Positions 10,821 to 19,477 of a DNA stretch of 27,150 bases are shown piece after piece. The notes beneath the pieces are model-generated. The model searched no databases. It was not told where the DNA came from and worked only from the letters and a program-made list of their open reading frames with translations. The translations under genes were made by a program, and so were the position numbers. The DNA is taken from contig KN882582.1 in the NCBI GenBank assembly GCA_000934455.1, forward strand, positions 25,753 to 52,902, read 5' to 3'. Source of the DNA: Apostichopus parvimensis (taxonomy: Eukaryota > Echinodermata > Holothuroidea > Aspidochirotida > Stichopodidae). Position 1 is the first letter of the stretch, and every line of letters starts with the position of its first letter.

Positions 10821-11814
10821 TGTGAAGATATATCTATATATAAATGACACAAGTATATTAAAATGAGGACAAACACAATGTTCTATCGTAATCCGCAGGG
10901 TAAATATGATTTATTCACCATAACGGATGAAATGAATTACGATGTGCAAAATAATTAAAAATATATAAAATACAATAAAGTTAAAACATGACAATCATCA
11001 TGGCCTAACACTAATGGCCTACTAAACTAATAACTCGGGAATCGCCCATCTCGTCTAATAAAGGGTCGGTCCCTCAGTCCACGAATGGCGTCTACTAGTG
11101 GGATACATCATGAGCTCCTTAGTTACCCGGACCAGGAGTGGGGGCTCCGGCGTCTAAAACCACAGTCTAAAAGGACATCTATTGGCACGGTCCCTCGATA
11201 GGTGCAAACTACATCAACTACATATGAATACGCTGTGTAGAAATTAAAATAATTAATTTCTAATGAAACTGGTACAGTCTGGTACAGCCAGGTGCATGGC
11301 AGCTTGGAGTGTCTTGGTGAATGGTAGAGTTTCTTGCAAACTTGGTGTTTTAAGCCATTCTTAGAACAAAGGGAAGGTTGTTACCCCACCCTACCAGACA
11401 AGATTTTACTTAGACTGGCTACCAATACTCCAGGAAGTAGATAAACTGTTTTCCCACATCTTTAACTTACTCCACCAGAGATTACAGAGAGCGTGACATA
11501 ACTAACTACACTTAAGGGAGAATAAAACAAGGCCAGGTCTGTTAGTGTTGGGAATAACAGATTAATCATCACTACTTAGCGTAACCTAAGAGTAACCTAA
11601 GTGTGACCCAAACCACACAAGGCTTAGTGGTCCTCTTAGCAGGAATTAGCCCACTGAGGGGTAATGCACACAGTTCACTGACTCTGTGAGCGTTACTAAA
11701 AAGTACCACTGAGAGATAAGAGGAAAATGGAAAAACAAAAGTGAAGGGGAAAGGTATATTATACAGGGGGACAAAACTATAGACACTATTGAGAAATATT
11801 AGGGGTGATACACA
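10821..11814 (-). mobile_element. Probable long terminal repeat of an LTR retroelement fossil
   Basis: On the minus strand this stretch begins TGTGTATCACCCC, directly preceded by a purine-rich GTGAGGGGAG (11824-11815), as expected of a polypurine tract before a 3' LTR. It ends ATCTTCACA, giving TG...CA termini about 994 bp apart. A TATAATATA box-like motif (about 11755) and AATAAATC (about 10910) fit LTR signals. The left end is the less certain one. The second LTR is not visible, so this is a truncated fossil; age cannot be estimated from LTR pairs. Confidence 0.5.
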
Positions 11815-12030
11815 CTCCCCTCACAAAATATGGTCGTCCTCGACCAACCAGCAACTGCTAGTCCAAAAAATTAATCCAACAACAAAACTACCTAACCCAA
11901 ACAGAAGATTTAGAAAAAACAGACTATTAAACACCAAACTCAAATACCAATACTAGTTCAGTAAGAGCCCTGTGGATGACAGGTGATCGCCTAGTGCGCT
12001 AAGAATATAACTTGCCATTTAGATCTGCCA
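11815..12030 (-). mobile_element. Possible 3' internal segment of the LTR element
   Basis: The short sequence upstream (minus strand) of the purine tract, including GTCGAGGACGACCATATTTTG, resembles the end of a gypsy-type pol region running into the 3' LTR. This is recognition of style, not a motif-level proof. The element is incomplete: no larger internal region is visible. Confidence 0.35.
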
Positions 12031-12449
12031 ACACTCATGACTCTGCAGCTTGAGCACAAGTTGTTGCAAACTACCCCACAAAGGTAATGACAAAGAAAAC
12101 AATAGCAAAGCTCCAATCGGAAAAATGGTAACGTGGGCCCCTACCAATGATGGAGTAATTTCACCTAGTGCAAACCCCATACCCTACCCTTATCAACTAT
12201 GGAACATCTCCCTTAGCACCGTGTGCCCTGCATATTTAACTTTCCACATGCATTTCCACATGAATTTAATTTTACGTCGTTACCAAGTTTCAACAAACTC
12301 AAGGTAAAAAACACAGTCTATAGATTGATAGGAGGGCTAGCTTCAACTATTCAGGGTTCACTTACTGTCCGCATACACACTGTCCTCTACAGTCTCCTAT
12401 ATAACCGCTACTAACTATAGTTCTAGACAAGTGGACCCAGACCACTATG

Positions 12450-12660
12450 TTGACCAATGTCCCGTCAGGCAGGTGCCGGTGTGGCAGGGAATATTGTCCG
12501 GGCGTCTCACGGACACTTTTCCCTGAGAATTGTGTCTGTAGGACAACTTTCCCGGGGGGAATTGTATCCGGAGGACAGTATTTTCTGTCCGGACGGACAT
12601 TATCAACTAGGATAAAACGTCCGTGTGTGGTGATTTTCTGTCCGCGCGAACAGGATGAAA
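12450..12660 (+). repeat. GTCC-rich dispersed repeat, copy 1
   Basis: A GC-rich patch with many GTCC, GGAC and CGGACAC words. Its left part (about 12473-12512) aligns with the reverse complement of 16470-16510: both read TGCCNGTGTGGCAG, then about 6 bases, then TGTCCGNGCGTC. Open frames exist on both strands but look like by-products of the repeated words. Family unknown. Confidence 0.55.
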
Positions 12661-12669
12661 AGAATAGCA

Positions 12670-13926
12670 CGGAACAAATAGGATAAAAGTGTCATGTATA
12701 AGTATCTGGATGAGTGATTGATAGTTAGTCAGAAAATTACCATGGGAGCTGTCATTGAGTGACAGGGTTACACCTCACTGGTGTAGAAAGCATACACTGG
12801 AATGGAACAACATACACTTTGGTATCTATTTCAAGCATTTTGAAATGTTACAAATTAATCTTTGAAGTGAACTTGCAGAATTTTGTATATTACTGACAGA
12901 AATTCACACTGTAGACTTACAGCATGGAAGCAACAGTATAGAATGGAAAGACTGTTTATATATCAAGTAGCATATTTTACTCAAATAAAATGTTGTTAAA
13001 TAAGCAATTGGGTTCATTGGGGATGACTTTTGGACGAAACCCCATGGCTTTGTTGGTGCTTTAGTTATGTACTACCTGGGAATGTACTGCCTAGGAAATT
13101 TTATAGGATACTTCGTTATGACAACAATTCACCTACTGAACTCTGTTATGTCCATCCGTCATTCTTGATTTACATCACAAATCAGTTTTCTTTGCATTTG
13201 GAAAGTCATATCAGATAATTATCAAGTCCTCTACACATGTTTTCCTGTTGTTTTAATTATAGGCAGCTAAAACATTTTGCAAAATGTGTTCTTAGCGGGA
13301 AAAAATTGTATGGGTGCAGTGCGAGTCATTAAAGTCTACTGAATGTACCACCATAATGATCATCTTTAATAGTATTGTAAAATCTCAAAGGTCCTGACCT
13401 GGCTGGCACAAATAAGAATTTTTTGGTACCCTAACAATTTCAAACACTTAATCGTTATTAAAATTAAAAGCTTTTATACCCATGGTGGCATGGGTACACA
13501 CTACACAGCTGAAATGTAACTGGCAGCTGATCTGGAAGTTTTGGAAGCAGCTACCACAGTACCATAAAGTATATTAAATATGCTTTATTTCAGAGATTGC
13601 GAATCGGAGTGGCTTAAATTTGAATAAAGAAAGTTATATGCCGGTTGCAAATAGGGTTGACTCTCGAAGTCCTAGGCTACAGTTATACTAGCCTAATAGT
13701 ACTACTATTCGTGTCTTGCCCCCTAATTATGCATTACGTTATGCCCTAACACTAACAGTTATAGTTTAGACTTTTCAGTTCTACTTTTAGGTGATTACAA
13801 ATAATAAAATATACCTATATAGTCGGCAAGGACCAAGTGGCCTATGCACTTATATGCATATCTATGGAATATTTTTGATCAGTGGAAATAATTCCTAAAA
13901 GTTTGATACAAATAAACAAATAGTAC
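12670..13926. other. Unassigned AT-rich stretch
   Basis: No coding region, recognised repeat or RNA gene is visible. Short open frames (for example near 13030-13218) lack codon or motif support. Confidence 0.4.
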
Positions 13927-14090
13927 ACTTACCGCCAAATCATTCGTGTATAAGCTTTTAATTTTGTGGGCTTTGGCCACTTCACCCGTGATTACGGGCC
14001 TAGGATCTTCGTTGCTATGCCCGTAATCACGGGTGAAGTGGCCAAAGCCTACAATATTAAAAGCTTACAGGAATGAATTGGCGGTAAACT
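13927..14090. mobile_element. 164-bp palindromic element (foldback/MITE)
   Basis: Arms 13927-13999 and 14019-14090 are near-perfect inverted repeats (around 90% by eye), separated by about 19 bases. The inner arms, including CACCCGTGATTACGGGC, match perfectly. Terminal TACCGCCAA and TTGGCGGTA are bordered by TA-containing sequence, so a TA target duplication is possible but unproven. It has no coding capacity and would form a long hairpin. Confidence 0.85.
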
Positions 14091-14289
14091 AGATCGGCAT
14101 CTCCCTTTAGTCTTAAACTCTTCGGCCTTCTCCTTATCGATCTTTTAGATTCAACGTAGAATTTTCGGGGTACAGTCTTTTTTTTCCATCTCTGTTATTG
14201 ACTCATTTGACATTTATACAAATAGACATGATAATTTTGTGAGTTATTTAGTATTACAATACAACTCGATCATTGCCTAACAATTTATT

Positions 14290-15600
14290 ATTTTCTTATC
14301 TTTAGTTTTAGTAGTACATAACAATATCAATACATACAGTGCAACCGCAGAGACAAAACGTACAATAATACTATTCAAATATAACGATCGCGACTTGCAT
14401 AACGTTGAGAAGCAAAACATTACGAAGAACAAATACTAAACAGGAAACCAAACAAGCAATGAGACCCTATGAAAAGAGCGCTAATTGCAAATGAAATCTT
14501 TCTTACTAAAATCAGTTTTAAATTCTTGAAGAGAGATCGGAGGATTAGGCTTATTCTTACATAGATAATATTCAATTTGTAAGTAGAACTTAAATTTAGA
14601 GAGGAAATCTATACCCTTGGGAATACTACCTAGAGTTTTTTTTTGAAATATGAAATATTTCGCATGAAAAATGAGAAAGTTATAGGGATGTTTGAGAGTA
14701 AGTTTATAACCACAAAAAAAGTCTTGTTTTGATAAACAAATCTGTCTGCCAAGTATAGTGCCTGCTCAACATCAAGAATGAAATTAGAAGTAACTTTACA
14801 TTTCCAGAAAATATGTTCAAGTCTTTCATCTTTTTCTCCACAAAATGTACACTATAGGATTTTCCTCCTTCCCCATGCGATATAAAAGATAATTAGTGCC
14901 AAGGATTCTATGAATGAAACGAAACTGGAAGTATTGAAGCTTACTCTCTCTAAGAGATTTCAATGGAATAAGAAAGATATTTCGCCATTGTATGTCGTTA
15001 AGATTGAAAATATGGTTCCATCTAGAAACTGCCCTTGGAGAAGAGACAAACTTTTGAATTAAAATGTTGTAAATATAACGTGATAAGGACGGATAACAAT
15101 GAATCCTACCGAACAATGAGCCCTCCCTATTCTCTTTAAGATTGTTATTTACTTCTTGTTTCCATTCACCAGGAATAGCATGAATAATACTGTAATGTTG
15201 CAAAAAGGAGCAACGTAAATTAAACTTGCTCTTAAAAAGCTGAAAACTCAATAGCTCCTTGTTAGCATTAAAGAGGTCTTTTATATAAACAATACCTTTC
15301 CCGTACCATTACTCATTAAATGTAATCGAATTATTAATTTTAATATTATAATTTCATAAGATCTGCTTCTTATAAGAACCACTTTGGACGTAGAAATTAC
15401 AACTTGCCCAAGCATGACAAATTTCATCAATGAAAACATTGCCGGTTTTTACGTCATCTTTATGAAAATTACATTGAAAAAGGAAGTACCCGCCATATTT
15501 CCTTAGATAAAAATCAAACAAATTCAGGGTACACTCCTGTAGAAAGATACTGTACTCTTCATCGGTATCCAGCTCAGGAGAAGTCATCTTGTAATATCAG
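14290..15600 (-). pseudogene. L1/Tx1-like LINE ORF2 3' third, copy 2
   Basis: Minus-strand C-terminal part of a LINE ORF2 related to copy 1. An upstream block (15587-15354) has FIDEICHAW. A GIVYIKDLFNANKELLSFQ block (about 15300-15235) aligns with GILYVNDPINSKGEFLS of copy 1. A conserved RNIFLIPLK...FRFIHRILGTN block (15251-14826) follows, then a C-x2-C-x8-H-x4-C knuckle (CTFC...HIFWKC, about 14851-14800), then a terminal TDFSKKDFICN and stop at 14481. At least two frame changes separate these blocks. About 190 bp of A/T-rich 3' UTR follows. The RT core is absent: a typical 5'-truncated LINE copy. Confidence 0.85.
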
Positions 15601-16370
15601 ATCGGGCTAAGTAAGTTAATGGTCTCAACTCTTAATGCACCACAGAAGGGTAGAACCGTGCGTGCAAGTATGTAACTACTAAGAATTTTTGGGCCTGCGC
15701 GTTACATTCAACGTTAACGACGTAGACGGCACATTCGGCTTACTTCACTGAGTATAGTATACTTCTTACAGTAGAATGAAAATACGCACGCGTGAAATAA
15801 AAACTTTTTTTCACACCGAGAACGTAGAGCGGGAGATTTCCACATTTCCCGCGTACTGAGTAAAGTATATTGACTCTGACCCCGGATTTGACCTCCATGC
15901 TCCGGATGGCGGGGAAACTTTCCGCCTCCACGTATCGGTTGAAATACATTTGCCGTCGACCTTCATGGTTGATCTTTCTCCAACGTTTAGAAATTCCGAC
16001 CATCCAAACAACGACCGTAATGATAGTAACGATTGATAAGCAGCAGAGTCAGACAGACATGACTTATTAGTTCAGAAGAAAAATTTACCTTATGCAGCCT
16101 TCTGACAGTCGACGATCGAAATATAGCGGACAGCGTCCCTCTGGAGTGTAGTCTCCATGAGAATAATAACATTTTGCCGCCTTCTTCCCACAACAGTCGA
16201 CACTCGAAGTATTAGTTATGCTTTAACAGAGTTTTGAGGGTGCATGCTGACCGATATATCATTGTCAACTTGGTCTTTGCTGGTAAATTACCTCCTTATA
16301 GGTAATAAGGGAACGTAGATAGGGCCAGAAACGTTTGTCACTCAACAGAACCACGTTAAAGCTCTTTAAA
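15601..16370. other. Unassigned stretch, CpG-richer than its surroundings
   Basis: No gene recognised. Overlapping short open frames on both strands (15740-16193) have no known motif. CpG dinucleotides are more frequent (CGCG, ACGCGTG near 15790, several near 15850-15970) than in flanking DNA, which could fit a promoter region for the gene starting near 16.9 kb, but there is no direct support. Confidence 0.3.
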
Positions 16371-16515
16371 GAGAACCCGGACACTTTCCACGGGGGCGTA
16401 GAAAGCAAGGGAAAGTGTCCATAAGACATTTTTCACGCAAAGTGGACACTATATCCTAGTAATGGGTGTTCTACGGACGCACGGACACTCATTACTGCCA
16501 CACGGGCAGCTAACT
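16370..16515 (-). repeat. GTCC-rich dispersed repeat, copy 2 (inverted relative to copy 1)
   Basis: Contains CGGACACTTTCC, GGAAAGTGTCC, GTGGACAC and CGGACGCACGGACAC. The end at about 16470-16510 aligns in reverse complement with 12473-12512. CGGACACTTTCC (about 16378) and GGAAAGTGTCC (about 16410) form an inverted pair, so it can fold. Family unknown. Confidence 0.5.
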
Positions 16516-16663
16516 ATTTATTTTTACCGATGATACATGATGCCAGGGTAGTAGTAAAACCACAACTTCGTATATGCCAGGTCCCTGGTTAGACCAGGGA
16601 GAAGTGACATACATCTTCTTGATACAACCTTGACATCATGCGATATTATAGTCTACCGTTTTG

Positions 16664-16857
16664 TACGGAGAGCCAAACGTTCCATAAATGTCGAAAAAGA
16701 AAGTGAAGTGTCAAAGTTAATATATACATATATATATGTCCAATTCGATATCAACATTTTACAATTCCATATGAACATGTCGAAAAAGAAATACAAAATA
16801 CAATATGAATTGAAAACTTGTAACTTGTGACATTTATGGAACGTTTGGCTCTCCGTA
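16664..16857. mobile_element. 194-bp MITE with 29-bp perfect TIRs and 6-bp TSD
   Basis: Starts TACGGAGAGCCAAACGTTCC and ends with its exact reverse complement; the inverted arms are perfect over about 29 bp. An exact 6-bp duplication, GTTTTG, flanks it at 16658-16663 and 16858-16863. The AT-rich core contains two GTCGAAAAAGAAA words and a TATATA tract. No coding capacity. The superfamily is uncertain: a TAC terminus with 6-bp duplication recalls IS3EU-type elements, but this is memory, not a comparison. Perfect arms suggest a recent insertion. Confidence 0.9.
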
Positions 16858-16947
16858 GTTTTGCTTCGATTGTAATCAGGTTGATGCAGACACCTATAAA
16901 ATTAAAAACGGAATGAGGATTATTTAGTTTAAATTTTGAGACAACAG

Positions 16948-17046
16948 ATGATCTACGCGCTGCACATCATGATCCAACGTCAACACCGAAGCGGGCGCTC
17001 CTTCTTGTGGTCCTGCTCGTAGCACCATCATACACATTTGCATCTG
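16948..17046 (+). CDS. Putative signal-peptide exon of the hemopexin-domain gene
   Basis: One frame reads KRALLLVVLLVAPSYTFASG: basic n-region, hydrophobic core and small-residue c-region, the pattern of a secretory signal peptide. It stops at a consensus donor (G|GTAAGT, 17046/17047) after the first base of a codon. This is the phase needed by the acceptor at 23087/23088, giving SG-DCISGQFDA across the join. Problem: no ATG lies in this frame before an upstream stop. ATGs at 16948 and 16969 are in another frame that ends at a stop. Either the start lies in an earlier exon (an AG precedes 16948), there is a sequence error, or the exon is spurious. The chosen start is the possible acceptor. 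Confidence 0.4.
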
Positions 17047-17164
17047 GTAAGTCTTATTTTCATATTATATAACGGGAAGCCATATTGGAGCTTATCTTTC
17101 AATTTTAAATCGAACTACGGATTTTGTAAGGTTAAAGTACTGGCGTTTTTGAAACACGTCTGCT

Positions 17165-17615
17165 TCAATCTATTCCTTTCCGACAATGTCCAATGCTTGA
17201 CAGTTTAGATAGTTTCTTGTTGCATATAATGTGGTTATACTTGGCTTTCATGGATTTTATCGCTCGGATAGAGCATGGTAGCGACAATGGAAAAACGTTA
17301 CATTGGAAGAAAGGTAACCAGGTACTGACCAGGCCCCAAGTAGCGCAGCTGTTATAGCTCCAGCTTGCATCTATCGAGTATGGCACACTCTTGGAAAGGC
17401 ATATAGTATCCCACAGAGCTCTAGTGGAGTCCGATTCTGAGCCGCGTCCCTGTCTAGTGGACCCCTGAATAAAATATTCAATTGGTACCCTCATTGGTTC
17501 GCCCTGATTATACTGGCCATTGTTCCAGCCAATAAATTCCATGGGGTCAAAAGAATTACTGCTCCAACATTCAGCATTAAATGAAAAAGGGGGAAAAGAA
17601 CGGTTGCTCGTAATA
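17165..17615 (-). CDS. Unrecognised 150-residue open reading frame
   Basis: The frame is open on the minus strand from about 17615 to 17165, longer than neighbouring random frames. It reads SFNAECWSSNSFDPMEFIGW, continues with aromatic- and Cys-containing sequence (WSYNSCATWGLVSTWLPFFQC), and ends shortly after a basic KAKYNHIICNKK segment. The first Met in frame is at 17542. I recognise no family. It lies inside the putative 6-kb intron of the hemopexin gene, antisense to it. It could be a fragment of an unrecognised transposon or gene, or chance. Confidence 0.25.
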
Positions 17616-17619
17616 TGTT

Positions 17620-18250
17620 ATTTTCTGTGTTATGGTTCGTGGTTTATCATGCGTTGCAAGTATTGAAATGCGTGTTTAGCTTTTGAAATCCCAGTAGCCT
17701 ACTTTTCCAGCCGGTGCTTTTTTGAATAATTTGATTTTGATACTACAAGACACAAAACGTCCCGGAACTGTTCCTGATGATAGTTCAGAAATGATATCAT
17801 CTGAATGTGGAGCCATTGCTCGTATCGTTTCAACGGTTGCTCTTTAAAATTCAAACCGTCTCAATGATACCAGAAATGTTCTGCTATTGGAATGACCAAT
17901 TTGCAACTAGTCCTCACTGGCAGCATACATATCTCGTGTATTCTGTATATACGTAAAGTCTATACACAGATTCTACGTAGATATTCTCGCAATGTAACTT
18001 GCATGCATATATGATATATTGCGGGAATACTGGGACACATTAAAAATAAAAATAATTAAAGCTATTTTTTACGCATTATCTGTCGACTGTACGATTTCCT
18101 GCCATTTTGTTCGTTTGGGGTGCGCAAGAAACATGTGGTGCAAGTTTAGCAGAGGTTACACCCACTGAAATTGTCGAATATGTTGCAAATGCGAGCCAAA
18201 AGCTGTCACAGTATTCAAAGTTATGGCCTGTTAAAATTCACATTTCACTA
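17620..18250. other. Intronic stretch with no recognised feature
   Basis: Within the putative first intron. No ORF with recognisable motifs and no clear repeat structure. A 71-residue frame starting at 18107 runs into a G-run and is judged accidental. Confidence 0.4.
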
Positions 18251-18258
18251 ACAGTCAC

Positions 18259-18314
18259 CAGTGGCGTGCGAAGCTATCAAAAGATGGAGATCGAAGATGG
18301 GGGGGGGGGGGGGG
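18259..18314 (+). mobile_element. Orphan hAT-like 5' terminus with G-run
   Basis: CAGTGGCGTGCGAAGC followed after about 25 bases by a 16-G run (18299-18314) matches the layout of the other hAT ends in this window (a CAGTGGCG start, then a G-run). The preceding 8 bases, ACAGTCAC, were not found again downstream, so no partner end could be assigned. Probably a truncated copy. Confidence 0.5.
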
Positions 18315-18702
18315 ACCGATGAGGTTTGTAGTTTTATCCATGATTATCTTAGATTTGTAGATGCAACGGTGCCTCAAATAAGAACATTGGAAATTAAACA
18401 ATTTGATTTCGAATTTCTATTTTTTCTTACATATTTCGACTATAGTCTCAAAATCGCGACACCTGTTTTTCGAAATTTCGACTTTCTGTACCGATATTTC
18501 ATCTCAAAATTTCTTCCGCTTATTTCGAAGACTTCCATGAATGACACATTGTTTTTTATTTGATAAAAAGTGGAAATTTAAAGGATCGAAATTTTGGCGT
18601 ATCATCTAAAATTAAACGACGATAAATTTTTGGTGGGGGAAAGAATCTTATTCTCTCCCACAACCTTAGCAGCGCCGGGAGGGGATCACCCCTTTGCCCT
18701 TA

Positions 18703-19054
18703 TGATCAACAAAAATCAATGAATCAGTTGGTCTTTAACTAACTCTCTCTCTCACTGTTACAATCTTTCATATTTGCCAAACATTTTTGGACTTTTTTTA
18801 TTTCTATGTTGTGAAAGTATTTTTTGTACCTAGAAAAGTAGTTTAACGACTCCAATATTTTTGTGTCCAAAATTTGTTGTGACCAAAAAATTTTCGGACC
18901 AAATTTTTTAAGACCAACATTTTGTGGATGAAAAAAAATATTGTCCCGAATTATTTCTTTTTGTCGGAACATAGAGACGTCGGAACGGAAAGATTGTAAG
19001 AGTGAGAGAGAGAGTAGTTAAAGACAAACTAAATTCATTGATTTTTGTCTATCA
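18703..19054. mobile_element. 352-bp inverted-repeat element
   Basis: Arms of about 67 bp at 18703-18769 and 18989-19054 are inverted copies with a few mismatches, containing ACAAAAATCAATGAAT, GTCTTTAACTA, a (CT)n run and TTACAATCTTT. The core (about 18850-18960) is a degenerate tandem array of GACCAAAATTTT-like words. One copy of the 16-bp unit GTCGGAACATAGAGAC lies at 18963-18978. No target duplication was identified. Superfamily unknown. Confidence 0.75.
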
Positions 19055-19416
19055 AAGTTTGTCTTCAAAGTTTATCGTTACAGATGTTTATAACTAGGAA
19101 CTCGATAGGTAGACTTATGTGATAAAACGTTGAAATCTGTTTATTTCATTTGTTGGGTTTTCGTTACATGAATGATTCACAAACGATCATCTGTTAGTTT
19201 CAAGTCACAAAGTATTATAACAATTTCAAGTATTTTGTATCATGACACCAAGTTTTTTGTTCGTACCAGCAGGATGGTCTCCTGTATTGTAAGCGGCAGT
19301 AAAATAAGAATATTGTTTTAGGTTGTTTATAATTATGCTACGGCGTTCTAGTTGGTTTATGGCAATTTCAAACAAATTTTTGGATAACAACAAATTGCTC
19401 CGATTTTTTTCGTTTT

Positions 19417-19464
19417 GTCGGAACATAGAGACGTCAGAACATAGAGACGTCGGAACATAGGGAT
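19417..19464 (+). repeat. Three tandem copies of a 16-bp unit
   Basis: GTCGGAACATAGAGAC, GTCAGAACATAGAGAC and GTCGGAACATAGGGAT follow each other without gaps. The same unit occurs at 18963-18978, and in both places is preceded by a similar T-rich lead (TTTTTGTCGG or GTTTTGTCGG) and a more distant GGAT...TTGxxCCGA block. The two regions are therefore related, and the CR1 LINE starts right after this array. Confidence 0.85.
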
Positions 19465-19477
19465 GTCACCGCTGCGA

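Noticed and set aside
12362-12686. Cys-rich frames on both strands
   Set aside because: They translate the GTCC-rich repeat; the cysteines come from repeated GTCC/TGTCC words.
15740-16193. Overlapping minus-strand frames that might be exons of a host gene
   Set aside because: No recognised domain, no clear splice sites in the right phase, and overlapping frames on both strands suggest high-GC chance openness.
18107-18563. Two overlapping plus-strand frames with a glycine run
   Set aside because: They read through the hAT end and its G-run; no motif on either side.
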